Assembly (NCBI RefSeq): GCF_014650755.1 | Contig: NZ_BMVO01000008.1 | Location: 124,001-188,000, forward strand | DNA: 64,000 bases | DNA from: Streptomyces chryseus | Lineage (GTDB): Bacteria; Actinomycetota; Actinomycetes; Streptomycetales; Streptomycetaceae | Direction: 5' to 3' | Shown: in pieces, positions 8,293-16,976 of the stretch | How positions within the stretch are numbered: the stretch's first letter is position 1 | How the letters are laid out: every line of letters begins with the position of its first letter | Program-made: the position numbers and the translations under genes | Notes under the pieces: model-generated | What the model was told of the DNA's origin: nothing | Databases searched by the model: none | Seen by the model: only the letters and a program-made list of their open reading frames with translations

Positions 8293-10410
8293 ATGTCCAG
8301 CTCCGCACGACTGGCGCGATGGCTCGTGCCCGTAGTCGTCCTCGTCGCCTGGCTGGGCGTCGGTGGCGCCCTCGGCCCCTACGCCGGCAAGCTCGGCGAG
8401 GTCGCGACCAACGACCAGGCGGCCTTCCTGCCGCAGAACGCCGAGTCCACCAAGGTCATCGACGCGCAGAAAGCCTTCCGGCAGGAGGAGACGCTGCCGG
8501 CCATCGTCGTCTGGACCGCGACCGGCGGCGGCGACGTGAACGACGGACAGCGGACGGCGGCCACGGGGGCGCTGGCCTCGCTCGACGGCACGGCCGGCGT
8601 GCTGGGGTCGTCGCCGGCTGTCGCGTCGCAGGACGGGCAGGCTCTGCAGGGCGTCGTCCAGCTGCGCCCGGACCTGGGCGAGCGGCTCGCCGAAACGATG
8701 GAGGAGGTCGACAGGGCGGCGGCGCGCGTACCGGGTACGAACGTTCAGCTCGCGGGGCCGGCGGCGCGGCAGGCCGACTTGGGCGACGCGTTCGCGGGCA
8801 TCGACGGGCTGCTCCTCGGCGTGGCCCTGATCACGGTTCTGGTCATTCTGCTGCTGGTCTACCGCAGCGTCCTGCTTCCGCTCGTCATCATCACCGGCGC
8901 GGTCTTCGCGCTCGGCCTCGCGTGCGGCGTGGTGTACGCGCTGGCGGACCGCGACGTCGTGCGCGTCGACGGGCAGGTGCAGGGCATTCTGTCCATCCTC
9001 GTCATCGGCGCCGCGACCGACTACGCCCTGCTTCTCACCGCGCGCTTCCGCGAGGAACTGGCGCGTCACGACGACCGAACGGCCGCCATGCGGGCCGCGG
9101 TGCGCGAGTCGGCCGGCCCCGTCGTCGCCAGCGCCGCGACCGTGGCCCTGGGACTCGTCGCCCTGCTGCTCAGCGATCTCACCAACAACCGTGCTCTCGG
9201 GCCGGTGGGCGCCATCGGCATCGTCTGCGCCGTGCTCAGCTCTCTCACCTTCCTCCCGGCCGTACTGGTGCTGCTCGGCCGCGGCGCGTTCTGGCCGGCC
9301 CGTCCGAAGCAGGCGGGCGCCGCCGGCGACAGCAGCGGGAGCCGCGGCATCTGGTCCCGGATCGCCGCCCTCGTCGACCGGGCGCCGCGCAAGGTCTGGG
9401 CCCTCACCCTGGCCGGCCTGATCGCGTGCGCGGCGTTCGCCCCGACCCTCACATCAAAGGGTGTGCCGCTCGACGAACTCTTCGTCAACGACGCACCGTC
9501 CGTGGCGGCGCAGCAGACGCTGAGCGAGCACTTCCCGGCAGGCTCGGGCAGTCCTGCCGTCATCATCGCCGACGCCGACCGGACGGAGCAGGTGACCGCG
9601 GCGGCCGGCGGCCTCGACGGGGTCGCCCGGGCTCTGCCCGTCACCGCGTCCGGGCGGCCGGGGGGCGAGGCACCTCTGGTGGTCGACGGCAAGGTGCGGA
9701 TCGACGCGACGCTCGAGGACGCGTCGGACAGCGATGCCGCCAAGGAGACCGTCGCGCGGCTCCGTGCGGCCGTACACGCCGTACCCGGCTCGGACGCCCT
9801 GGTCGGGGGCTACACGGCCCAGCAGTACGACACCCAGCAGACCGCCGGTCGCGACCGCACGCTCATCGTGCCCGTCGTACTCGCGATCATCCTGGTCATC
9901 CTCGTCGGGCTGCTCCGCTCGCTGCTGATGCCGGTTCTCCTCGTGGCGACCGTGGCCCTGAACTTCCTCGCCACGCTGGGCGTTTCCTCGCTCGTCTTCC
10001 AGAACGTCCTCGGGTTCTCCGGCACCGACGCCTCCGTGCCGCTCTACGGATTCGTCTTCCTCGTGGCCCTGGGCGTCGACTACAACATCTTCCTCATCTC
10101 ACGAGTCCGCGAGGAGTCCCTCAAGCACGGCACGCGCCAGGGGGTGCTCCGCGGCCTCACCGCGACCGGCGGAGTCATCACCTCTGCCGGCGTCGTGCTC
10201 GCCGCCACGTTCGCGGCCCTCGGTGTCATCCCGCTGGCGTTCCTCGTCCAGATCGCGTTCATCGTCGCTTTCGGGGTGCTCCTCGACACGCTCGTCGTCA
10301 GGTCGCTGCTCGTACCGGCGCTGGTCAGGGACATCGGGTCGGCGGCATGGTGGCCCGGAGCCCTGAGCCGCCGGCCGGAGGGGGAACAGGTGCGTACACA
10401 CGCCGGCTGA
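8293..10410 (+). CDS. MMPL/RND-family membrane transporter
   Basis: This 705-aa transporter is built from two homologous halves, each with one helix, a large extracytoplasmic loop and a bundle of five helices, as in MmpL proteins. The paired transmembrane Asp motifs typical of proton-driven members are visible as GAATDYALLLTARFREE and LGVDYNIFLISRVREE. It probably exports a lipid or drug-like compound using the proton gradient. The ATG at 8293 is preferred over 8245 because AGGAG (8284-8288) precedes it and the longer form would start inside the putative operator. It is likely controlled by the MarR protein upstream. Confidence 0.9.
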   Translation: MSSSARLARWLVPVVVLVAWLGVGGALGPYAGKLGEVATNDQAAFLPQNAESTKVIDAQKAFRQEETLPAIVVWTATGGGDVNDGQRTAATGALASLDGTAGVLGSSPAVASQDGQALQGVVQLRPDLGERLAETMEEVDRAAARVPGTNVQLAGPAARQADLGDAFAGIDGLLLGVALITVLVILLLVYRSVLLPLVIITGAVFALGLACGVVYALADRDVVRVDGQVQGILSILVIGAATDYALLLTARFREELARHDDRTAAMRAAVRESAGPVVASAATVALGLVALLLSDLTNNRALGPVGAIGIVCAVLSSLTFLPAVLVLLGRGAFWPARPKQAGAAGDSSGSRGIWSRIAALVDRAPRKVWALTLAGLIACAAFAPTLTSKGVPLDELFVNDAPSVAAQQTLSEHFPAGSGSPAVIIADADRTEQVTAAAGGLDGVARALPVTASGRPGGEAPLVVDGKVRIDATLEDASDSDAAKETVARLRAAVHAVPGSDALVGGYTAQQYDTQQTAGRDRTLIVPVVLAIILVILVGLLRSLLMPVLLVATVALNFLATLGVSSLVFQNVLGFSGTDASVPLYGFVFLVALGVDYNIFLISRVREESLKHGTRQGVLRGLTATGGVITSAGVVLAATFAALGVIPLAFLVQIAFIVAFGVLLDTLVVRSLLVPALVRDIGSAAWWPGALSRRPEGEQVRTHAG

Positions 10411-10499
10411 CGGGCTCGCGCCGGGGCCGCGGTACCCGGCTCCCTCCGGCCACGGTGTACGGCGCGGGCGGCCTTCGCACGCCGCCGGGGCGAGCCCTG

Positions 10500-11630
10500 T
10501 CAAGCCGCGACCCGCTCGGCCGCCTTCGCCGCATCGGCGAGGGTGGGGTAGTCGGTGTACCCGGTCTCGCCGCCCACGTACATCATGTGCTCGTCGCGCA
10601 CCTGATTGAGCGGCGCTCCGGTCCGCAGCCGTTCGATCAGGTCGGGGTTGGCCAGGAACGCGCGGCCCAGGGAGATCAGGTCGGCACCCTCGGCCAGCAG
10701 GCGTTCACCGGCCCGCCGGCCGCCGTCGGCGGGCAGCGGCCCTGCCCAGTTCAGCGCCGGGTTGGCCATGAGGGTTCCCCGCCAGCCGCGGCGGATCTCC
10801 TGGAACAGGGGCGTGCCGGGGTCGGCCCGTACGAGGTGCAGATAGGCCGGGCCGGTGTCCGCGAGGGCTTCGAGGAGCGCCGGGTAGATCTCCTCGGTGT
10901 CGCCCTCGTCGATGCCGTTGACGGTGTTCCCGGGAGAGACGCGCAGGCCGACCCGCTCGGGGCCGATGGCCGCGGCGACCGCCTGGACCACCTCGACGAC
11001 GAACCGGATACGTCCGGCGACCGGGCCGCCGTAGGCGTCGGTGCGGTGGTTGCTTCCCTGCGCCATGAACTGGTGCAGGAGATGGCCGTTGGCGCCATGC
11101 ACCTCCACTCCGGCGAAACCCGCGTCGACGGCGTTGCGTGCGGCGGTGGCGAAATCGGCCACGGTGGACCGGATGCCGTCGAGGGACAGCTCCTGCGGCA
11201 CGACGGCGTCCTTGCGCCCGCCCGGGGTGTGGATGGTCTCCGGCAGCGGCACCGGCGACGGCGCGACCGGCATCAGTCCGCTGGTGGCGGGGTGGCCGAC
11301 CCTGCCACCGTGCTGGAGCTGCAGGAACATCCGGCCGCCCGCGGCGCGCACCGCGTCGGTGACCAGCCGCCATCCGGCCACCTGGGCGTCGTTGTGGATG
11401 CCGGGGATGCCGGGGTAGGTCTGCCCGACGGCGTTGGGCGTCGCCGCCTCGGCGATGATCAGCCCGGCGGAGGCCCGTTGTGCGTAGTACGTGGCCATGA
11501 TCGGCTGCGGGACACCGTCGGCGTCGGCGCGGTTGCGGGTCAACGGGGCCATGACCAGGCGATGGGGCAGACTCAGTGCGCCGAGCCGGGTGGGCTCGAA
11601 GAGGAGGGACTTCTCCGGTGTGTTCGTCAT
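10500..11630 (-). CDS. Old yellow enzyme family ene-reductase
   Basis: This 376-aa FMN-dependent TIM-barrel enzyme resembles NemA/XenB-type alkene reductases, which reduce activated C=C bonds or nitro groups with NAD(P)H. Visible family marks are MAPLTRNRADADG near the N terminus, VHGANGHLLHQF with the substrate-binding His/Asn pair, SNHRTDAYGG, and the C-terminal SLGRAFLANPDL phosphate-binding segment. The ATG lies 6 bases after a TACCGT box, so the mRNA is probably leaderless. It is divergent from a MerR regulator and shares with it a long-spacer promoter containing a palindrome, the usual arrangement for MerR-activated detoxification genes. Confidence 0.9.
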   Translation of the reverse strand: MTNTPEKSLLFEPTRLGALSLPHRLVMAPLTRNRADADGVPQPIMATYYAQRASAGLIIAEAATPNAVGQTYPGIPGIHNDAQVAGWRLVTDAVRAAGGRMFLQLQHGGRVGHPATSGLMPVAPSPVPLPETIHTPGGRKDAVVPQELSLDGIRSTVADFATAARNAVDAGFAGVEVHGANGHLLHQFMAQGSNHRTDAYGGPVAGRIRFVVEVVQAVAAAIGPERVGLRVSPGNTVNGIDEGDTEEIYPALLEALADTGPAYLHLVRADPGTPLFQEIRRGWRGTLMANPALNWAGPLPADGGRRAGERLLAEGADLISLGRAFLANPDLIERLRTGAPLNQVRDEHMMYVGGETGYTDYPTLADAAKAAERVAA

Positions 11631-11636
11631 GACGGT

Positions 11637-11668
11637 ACGGTAGAAGTTGACATCAATGTCAGGTTCAA
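11637..11668 (-). promoter_or_regulatory. MerR-type promoter with operator in the spacer
   Basis: Reading leftward toward the reductase, TTGAAC (11668-11663) is followed after a 20-base spacer by TACCGT (11642-11637), then 6 bases to the ATG. Inside the spacer is a near-perfect palindrome, TGACATCAATGTCA (11648-11661). An overlong spacer filled by an operator is the hallmark of MerR-family promoters, where the regulator twists DNA to align the boxes. The divergent MerR gene is the obvious regulator. Confidence 0.65.
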
Positions 11669-11696
11669 GTCCTCAGGGCGGGCGGTGAGGTGCGAG

Positions 11697-12086
11697 GTGC
11701 GTATCGGTGAACTCGCCCGGCGCACGGGCGTGAGCGAACGGTCGCTGCGCTACTACGAGACCCAGGGTCTGCTGACGGCCGAGCGCACCCCGGGCGGCTG
11801 GCGCGACTACGGCGAATGGGCGGTGGACCGGGTCGTACGCGTCCAGGCGCTCTACGCGGCCGGGCTGCACAGCAGGAGGATCGCCCGGCTCCTCCCCTGC
11901 ATGCGGGACGCGGACGGCGGCCCGTCCGCGATCGCCACCGACCGGCTGGTCGCCGACCTCACCACGGAACGGGACCGCATCGACCGAATGATCACCGACC
12001 TGATCCGCTCCCGCGACGTCCTCGACGAAGTGATCGACACGGCCTCGGAGGCGTCCGCTTCCGCACCCCCGCCGCTGGGCGGGTAA
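11697..12086 (+). CDS. MerR-family transcriptional regulator
   Basis: This 129-aa regulator has the MerR winged helix at the very N terminus (VRIGELARRTGVSERSLRYYETQGLL), the second helix-turn-helix around WAVDRVVRVQALYAAGLHSRRI and a long dimerisation helix (LTTERDRIDRMITDLIRSRDVLDEVI). There is no cysteine pattern for metals, so a small organic inducer is more likely. GTG 11697 is chosen because it starts the conserved RIGELA motif with GAGG 6 bases upstream; GTG 11685 would add four residues. It is divergent from the ene-reductase, its likely target. Confidence 0.85.
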   Translation: MRIGELARRTGVSERSLRYYETQGLLTAERTPGGWRDYGEWAVDRVVRVQALYAAGLHSRRIARLLPCMRDADGGPSAIATDRLVADLTTERDRIDRMITDLIRSRDVLDEVIDTASEASASAPPPLGG

Positions 12087-12181
12087 CCCCGTCCGACACA
12101 GCCCGTCGACCGCCCGCCGGGATGTCTCGGCACCGTGCCGCACAACAGGCCACCGCCTATGGGCCCGGCTACGATCGGGGC

Positions 12182-12607
12182 ATGGGTGACAGCTCCGCCT
12201 CCCCGAAGTACCCCGAAGACAATGTGGTGCACGCTCAGCTCCTCAATGCCGCGAAGGAGTGGGCGGCTGCGATCGTCTCCAACGATGCCGCGCTGATCGC
12301 ACGCTTCATGGCTGACGAGTGGGTCATCGTCTCCGAGTCGGGCATCACCACCAAGGAACAGTTCCTCTCACTCGTCCGGTCCGGGGATCTGACCCACTCC
12401 GCCATGGAATTCACCAGCCGGCCCAGGATCCGGGTGCACGGTGACACGGCCGTGTTCACCGCGCGTGCGACGAACACGGCCCATTACGGGGGCCGGAGAT
12501 TCGACGCCGACGAGTGGACGACGGATGTCTTCGTACACGAGGGAAGTCGCTGGCTCTGCGTGCTCAGCCACATCACGTCGGCGGCTCCGACACCGCCGCC
12601 GGAGTGA
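12182..12607 (+). CDS. SnoaL/DUF4440-like (NTF2-fold) protein
   Basis: This 141-aa cytosolic protein has the NTF2-like pattern of DUF4440/SnoaL domains: an N-terminal helix with ALIARFMADEWVIVSESG, then a cone-shaped beta sheet (RIRVHGDTAVFTARATNTAHY, WTTDVFVHEGSRWLCVLSHIT). Proteins of this fold act as small ligand-binding domains or isomerases, and nothing here fixes a substrate. A TACGAT box (12170-12175) ends 6 bases before the ATG and there is no Shine-Dalgarno, so it is probably leaderless. It stands alone between the MerR and acetyltransferase genes. Confidence 0.75.
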   Translation: MGDSSASPKYPEDNVVHAQLLNAAKEWAAAIVSNDAALIARFMADEWVIVSESGITTKEQFLSLVRSGDLTHSAMEFTSRPRIRVHGDTAVFTARATNTAHYGGRRFDADEWTTDVFVHEGSRWLCVLSHITSAAPTPPPE

Positions 12608-12676
12608 GCCGACGCGCTCCCGCCGCGTGCTGGGGCCGGGTGCGTAGCAGCCTGAGCAGCGGCTTAGGGTTCCTGC

Positions 12677-13147
12677 ATGACGACCACACGCTCTCTGCGG
12701 GAGATCACCCCGGCCAACTTCGACGCCGCGATCGGTCTGCGGGTTCGTCCGGATCAGGAGCACTTGGTCGCGCCCGTCGTGAAGTCTCTCGCCGAGGCAT
12801 ATGTCTACCCCGGCACGGCTTGGCCCCGCCTCATCCTTGACGAGGACCGTCCCGTCGGATTCCTCATGGCCTTCTTCGACATCGACTGGAAGGGCGACGG
12901 CACAGGCACCGACACCCGTTCCGGTCTCTGGCGGCTCAACATCGCAGAGGGCGAACAGGGCCGGGGATACGGTCGCTTCGCGGTCGAGTCCGTCGCCGCC
13001 GAGATCCGCCGTCGCGGCGGTACCCGCCTGACCACCACCTGGCACCCGGGCACGGACGGCCCCGAGGGCTTCTACCTCGGGCTCGGGTTCCGTCCGACGG
13101 GTGAGACCAGCGGGGACCAGACAGTCGGGGAGCTGGACCTGCGCTAG
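12677..13147 (+). CDS. GNAT-family N-acetyltransferase
   Basis: This 156-aa protein has the Gcn5-related acetyltransferase fold. The acetyl-CoA pyrophosphate loop is seen as EGEQGRGYGRFAVE (about residues 92-105, the Q/RxxGxG/A motif), preceded by the WRLNIAE strand and followed by the C-terminal GFYLGLGFRPTGE segment. It would transfer acetyl from acetyl-CoA to an amine; the N-terminal region resembles polyamine acetyltransferases but the substrate is not certain. TAGGGT (12665-12670) lies 6 bases before the ATG, indicating a leaderless transcript. Confidence 0.82.
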   Translation: MTTTRSLREITPANFDAAIGLRVRPDQEHLVAPVVKSLAEAYVYPGTAWPRLILDEDRPVGFLMAFFDIDWKGDGTGTDTRSGLWRLNIAEGEQGRGYGRFAVESVAAEIRRRGGTRLTTTWHPGTDGPEGFYLGLGFRPTGETSGDQTVGELDLR

Positions 13148-13235
13148 AGCTCGGCCCGTAGGGCAGGACCTAGGCCGGGTCGTAGGCCCTCAGCCGGTTA
13201 CGGTCGCCGCGGCGTCCTGCCTAGGGTCACTCGTC

Positions 13236-14246
13236 ATGGATACGACGGGCACCCTCGACGAGGCGCTACACCGACTGCACGGCTCAGGGCCCGAGCGGCT
13301 CGGGCGGCTCACCAATCACGCGCCGATGGCGGTCGAGGCCCTGGCCCGGCACGGACAGGCACAGGCGGTGCATCGCTGGCTCGATCTGTACACACGCAAG
13401 CTCGAGGAGTTCCCGCCCGGCGTCGAACCCGTCACGGCTGCCAACTGGCGTCTCGCGCTGGGAGATCCGCGCCGAGCCGCCGACTGGATCGACTACTTCC
13501 GCCGCGAGACGGCCGAGCGTCCCTGGCGTGACGTACTGGCGCAGTGGTGGCCCCGTCTGCTGCCCGGCATGTACGGCGGATCGACGCACCCGGCGATCCG
13601 CGTGGGCCATGCCGTACGCACTCTTCTCACCGGCGAGGACACCGGGCCACGCCTGACCGAACTCGCCCACGGCCTCGGTTACTGGGCCGCCCGGCACCAC
13701 CCCGTCGCGGACCTCTCCCCCCTGCCCGGGGCGGAAAGCGCCGCGGCCGCCCTGGACGCGGTGAGGCCCATCGCCGCACGGGACGGCGGCTTCCCCGCCC
13801 GGCTCGGCCGCGTCAGGCGCCTGCCGGTGTGGGCGGACACGGTCACCGACCCGCACGAGGCGCGCCGACGCCTCACCGAACTCGTGCGGGCGGCCACCCA
13901 CCGGTACGCCACCCACGGCCACGGCGAGGAGACGATGCTGGTCCACGCGGCCACTGCTCCCAACGCGGTCCTGCGCACCCTGCCCGCGCTCCCGCACGCC
14001 TTGTGGGTCCCCAGCCTGCGGGCCGCCTGGACGGCTTCGGCGGCGGTGACCGCGATGTACGCTCCGGACGCCCCGGTCGCCTGCGCCCCACCGAGCACGC
14101 TCATCCCCGAAGAGGTCTTCGAACGAGCGCTGGCGCACGGCGACGAACACGTCATCAAGCTGACCGACACAGCCCTCGACATCGGTGACGCACCAGCCCT
14201 GGCGGCAGCGCTGCGCTCCGTCGAACTGAGCGAACCACTGGCATAG
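13236..14246 (+). CDS. Questin oxidase family (DUF4243) protein
   Basis: This 336-aa soluble protein fits the questin oxidase-like family, named for the fungal enzyme that opens an anthraquinone ring. Characteristic stretches are LTNHAPMAVEAL near residue 27, the central STHPAIRVGHAVRTLL (about 110-125) and repeated His-rich helices (YWAARHHPVADL, THRYATHGHGEETMLVHAAT). Bacterial members are mostly uncharacterised, so the reaction is unknown. The ATG at 13236 is chosen because TAGGGT (13222-13227) lies 8 bases before it, fitting a leaderless start; the reading frame extends upstream to 13101 but would overlap the acetyltransferase gene. Confidence 0.75.
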   Translation: MDTTGTLDEALHRLHGSGPERLGRLTNHAPMAVEALARHGQAQAVHRWLDLYTRKLEEFPPGVEPVTAANWRLALGDPRRAADWIDYFRRETAERPWRDVLAQWWPRLLPGMYGGSTHPAIRVGHAVRTLLTGEDTGPRLTELAHGLGYWAARHHPVADLSPLPGAESAAAALDAVRPIAARDGGFPARLGRVRRLPVWADTVTDPHEARRRLTELVRAATHRYATHGHGEETMLVHAATAPNAVLRTLPALPHALWVPSLRAAWTASAAVTAMYAPDAPVACAPPSTLIPEEVFERALAHGDEHVIKLTDTALDIGDAPALAAALRSVELSEPLA

Positions 14247-14376
14247 CCGGCCGCTGTCGCGCAGCTGGTTCAGGTCACGTCACCCACGGCACGAAGGATC
14301 TCGCCTTCCTGAAGGTGGCGAGATATCGCCTTGCGCTCGGTCACCTCGGGCTACCGGCCTGTGCGCCCCCGCCCTC

Positions 14377-14636
14377 GTGCGCCCCCTCGCCCGCAGGGTC
14401 CGCGCGTTCACCCGGGCGCGCGCGGGCCTTCCGGTCGCGGGTCTGGTCGGCGCCGGGCTGGTACTCGGCTCGGACGTGCTCCTGCGCGCCGTCGTGCCGG
14501 CGGACATCGCGGTCGCCGTACCGACGGGCGTGGCCACCAGCCTCGTCGGCGCCGTGTTCCTGGTCGTGATGGCCACCCGGGTACGGGACAACTCGCAGGC
14601 CCCCGCGTCCGACCGGCTTCGGTCAGGAGCAGAGCC
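14377..14636 (+). pseudogene. C-terminal remnant of a FecCD-type siderophore permease
   Basis: In this frame the residues LPVAGLVGAGLVLGSDVLL and AVPTGVATSLVGAVFLVVMATR match the last two helices of a FecCD/FhuB-type permease, but everything before them (about 270 residues) is missing; sequence upstream of about 14390 is unrelated. Such a tail normally belongs either to the first permease of a two-permease operon or to the first half of a fused FhuB-like protein. It is followed immediately, one frame over, by a complete second permease domain. I read it as what is left after a deletion removed the 5' part of the transporter locus. Confidence 0.65.
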
Positions 14637-15608
14637 GTCTTCCTCACCACCACGGCCGTCCTGGTCGCCGTGCTCGTCGGCGTCACCGTCGCCGCCGTGC
14701 TCCTGGGCGACAGCAAGCTGCTGCTGGGGGACGTGGTGAACTGGGCCCAGGGCAGGGCGGGCCGGACCGTCGGCTTCGTCCTCGACACCCGGGTCCCCCG
14801 GGTCCTGGCGGCGCTGCTCGCGGGCGTGGCGCTCGCTCTGGCCGGGACGCTCGTGCAGGCCGTGACCCGTAACCCGCTCGCGGAGCCCGGTGTCCTGGGC
14901 GTCTCCGGCGGGGCGGCGCTCGGCGCCGTGCTCCTCGTGACGTCGGTGCCTGCGGCCGGCTCGTGGAGCGTGGCCGGTGCCGCGTTCGCGGGCGCCGGCA
15001 TCAGCTCCGTCGTCGTCTTCGGGCTGGCCGCGCGGGGCGGGTTCCAGCAGAACCGGCTCGTCCTCGTCGGGTTCGGCTTCGCCACCGGCGCCGCCGCACT
15101 GATCAGCCTGCTCATCGTCCTCACCGACCCGTTCAACGCGACGAAGGCCCTCACGTGGCTGTCGGGTTCCACGTACGGCAGGACCCTGCCGGACGTGGCG
15201 CCGCTCGCGGCCGTGCTCACCGTGGGCGTGCTCGTCGCGGTAATGCGCCGCACCGAGCTGGACCTCGTATCGCTCGACGAGGACACCCCGAGGCTCCTGG
15301 GGCTCGCTCTGTCACGAGGACGCCTGGGCTTCCTCGTACTGAGCGTCCTGCTCAGCGCCACCGCCGTGGCCGCCGCGGGCACGATCGGCTTCGTGGGTCT
15401 GGTGGCACCGCACGCGGCGCGGGCCCTGGTGGGCCGTCAGCACGTCCGGGTCGTGCCCGTCGCGATGCTCCTGGGCGCCGTGCTCGTCTGCACCGCGGAC
15501 CTGGTGGGCCGCACCGTGATCGCGCCGGCTCAGCTGGGCGCCGGACTGATGACCGCGGTGATCGGTACGCCGTACTTCCTCCATCTGCTCATGCGCGGCC
15601 GCCGGTAG
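14637..15608 (+). CDS. FecCD-family iron-siderophore ABC permease, start codon unclear
   Basis: A complete FecCD permease domain of 323 residues with about 9-10 helices, including the family's VTRNPLAEPGVLGVSGGAALGAV and GFVGLVAPHAARALVG segments, the latter being the loop that contacts the ATPase. It would form the channel of a ferric-siderophore importer. The start is odd: AGGAG (14625-14629) is followed 7 bases later not by ATG/GTG but by GTC (14637), and the first in-frame GTG would cut the first helix. Either the start has mutated, or this was the second half of a fused permease now shifted out of frame from the remnant upstream. No ATPase or binding-protein gene is adjacent, so function is doubtful. 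Confidence 0.6.
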   Translation, partial: VFLTTTAVLVAVLVGVTVAAVLLGDSKLLLGDVVNWAQGRAGRTVGFVLDTRVPRVLAALLAGVALALAGTLVQAVTRNPLAEPGVLGVSGGAALGAVLLVTSVPAAGSWSVAGAAFAGAGISSVVVFGLAARGGFQQNRLVLVGFGFATGAAALISLLIVLTDPFNATKALTWLSGSTYGRTLPDVAPLAAVLTVGVLVAVMRRTELDLVSLDEDTPRLLGLALSRGRLGFLVLSVLLSATAVAAAGTIGFVGLVAPHAARALVGRQHVRVVPVAMLLGAVLVCTADLVGRTVIAPAQLGAGLMTAVIGTPYFLHLLMRGRR

Positions 15609-15734
15609 GGGCCGATCGCTCCGGCCGGTTTTCCCTCAATGCATTTTCAGTCACGCCTCTGTCCTCTGGCTGAAACCAGTGCCATGCTGTGACCGCGGTG
15701 ATCCTCTTCCTCCCCCGGGCAGGGATCCCCACCC

Positions 15735-15770
15735 TGGCCCCGCCCGCGTGCTGCCACGCGGGCGGGGCCA
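15735..15770. terminator. Perfect 16-bp GC hairpin
   Basis: TGGCCCCGCCCGCGTG, loop CTGC, then the exact complement: 16 base pairs with a 4-base loop, about 130 bases after the permease stop. There is no U-run, as is common for Streptomyces terminators. The surrounding stretch 15609-16159 contains no other recognisable gene; ORFs there are short and low-complexity. Confidence 0.6.
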
Positions 15771-16159
15771 CGCCGTCCCTCCCGCCCCTCCCCACGGGAG
15801 GGCCGACGGCTGCGCGGGTGCCGTGGCCCTGAGGGGCCCTTCGTGATCGTTGCCGCGGGCATTGATCGGGCTGTCGATAAGCATGCCCGCGCACTGTCGG
15901 TGGTGACCGGCACCCACCGCCCCGCACCGCCCGACGGCCCTCGTCGACACGAGTCGGCGAGGCCGCCGGCCTCGCCGCAGGGCCGGCTGCCCGCGCCCCA
16001 CCACCCCGCCGGCCCCTCCCCCGCGCCCGGCGGCCGGCCCGCATCGGCTCTGGCCCGGCCGGACCGGGCGACCATGGAACTTCGCGGGGCGGGGGGACGT
16101 TGACAGGGAGACGCGCGGAACGCACGCGGACGAGCGAACGGGTAGCCGAGGTGGCACGG

Positions 16160-16711
16160 ATGGCGATGTGGGACCGGATCAAGGACCAGGCCAAGGGTCT
16201 GCAGCAGCAGTCGCAGGGCGCACGAGGCTCCGGCGGCCACGGACGGCCCGGTGCAGCGTCCGGAGGGGGGTCGAAGGCTCAGCTCGTGGGCGTGCTCAAG
16301 TCCCAGCTCGCCTCCCTGAAGACGGAGCTCAAGAGCGGCGCCTACCGGGACGCCAGCATGGCCATGTGCGCCCTGGTCGCGGCCGCCGACGGGTCGGTGG
16401 ACCCCGCCGAGCGACAGCACGTGGAGTCGCTGATCCTGCAGAACGACGTCCTGAAGAACTTCCCGCCCGACCAGCTGCGGCAGCGGTTCAACAAGCACGT
16501 CGACCAGTTGACGTACAACTTCCAGCAGGGCAAGACCGAGGCCATGCAGGAGATCGCCAAGGCGGCGAAGAAGCCGACGGAGGCCAAGGCCGTCGTGCAG
16601 ACCGGCTTCGTCGTCGCCGGCGCGGACGGCTACATCGCCCCGGCCGAGGAGCAGGTCCTGCGGGAGGCGTGCGCGGCGCTCGGCGTGTCTCCGCAGGAGT
16701 TCGGACTCTGA
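16160..16711 (+). CDS. TerB-family tellurite-resistance-type protein
   Basis: This 183-aa soluble protein has a Gly/Gln-rich N-terminal tail (MWDRIKDQAKGLQQQSQG...) and a C-terminal TerB domain (about 45-183). The paired acidic motifs of the family are visible: ALVAAADGSVDPAERQHVE and GFVVAGADGYIAPAEEQVLREAC, which in TerB bind divalent metal. TerB proteins associate with stress or phage-resistance ter modules, but no other ter genes occur nearby, so this is an orphan. ATG 16160 is used (GAGGTGG just upstream); ATG 16166 is an alternative. Confidence 0.85.
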   Translation: MAMWDRIKDQAKGLQQQSQGARGSGGHGRPGAASGGGSKAQLVGVLKSQLASLKTELKSGAYRDASMAMCALVAAADGSVDPAERQHVESLILQNDVLKNFPPDQLRQRFNKHVDQLTYNFQQGKTEAMQEIAKAAKKPTEAKAVVQTGFVVAGADGYIAPAEEQVLREACAALGVSPQEFGL

Positions 16712-16794
16712 ATCAGGTTCCGGCCCTCACCACTGAGGGCTTCCACGAGGTGCTCGGGGGCCGTACCGCGACGTTCGACATGACGTGACACACC

Positions 16795-16823
16795 TGGGGC
16801 CCGCACTTGAGGTACGGGCCCCA
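16795..16823. terminator. Hairpin between TerB and the tRNA-like sequence
   Basis: TGGGGCCCG, an 11-base loop, then CGGGCCCCA: a perfect 9-bp stem 84 bases after the TerB stop. It is also downstream of the tRNA-like sequence on the other strand, so it could end transcription from both sides. Confidence 0.5.
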
Positions 16824-16903
16824 GCTCGCGCAGTCGCCGTCGCGGTCGTCCAGGGTCGGCCCCGGGCGCGGCGTGCGTCGGCCGTGGACGGCAGGTGGAG
16901 CGG

Positions 16904-16976
16904 CGACGAGGGCAGGATTCGAACCTACGTCCACCCGGGATCAGAGCCGGGCGCTCCTCCGCAGAGCTTCCTCGTC
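16904..16976 (-). tRNA. tRNA-like sequence with 8-base anticodon loop (possible pseudo-tRNA)
   Basis: The minus strand folds as a cloverleaf: 7-bp acceptor (GACGAGG/CCTCGTC, extendable by three more pairs, 16902-16979), D-stem GCTC/GAGC with GG in the loop, anticodon stem CCCGG/CCGGG, 5-base variable loop and T arm GTAGG-TTCGAAT-CCTGC. The T loop is canonical, but several features are not: position 8 is A instead of U, the D loop is only 7 bases, the anticodon loop is 8 bases (CTCTGATC) and no CCA is encoded. Removing one C would give a normal loop with anticodon CUG (Gln), but the body does not look like a Streptomyces tRNA-Gln. It is either a decayed tRNA or an unusual tRNA able to read a four-base codon. 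Confidence 0.45.

Noticed and set aside
10412..10497. GGGCTCGC...GCGAGCCC inverted repeat between MMPL and reductase genes
   Set aside because: Only 8 pairs around a loop of about 70 bases; too weak to call a terminator.
8319..12086. 1255-codon open frame spanning the MMPL, reductase and MerR genes
   Set aside because: Only its last 129 codons (MerR) look like protein; the rest is Arg/Ala/Gly-rich out-of-frame reading of the exporter and antisense of the reductase.
15843..16103. 86-codon ORF in the gap before the TerB gene
   Set aside because: Pro/Ala-rich end, no ribosome site, no family resemblance.
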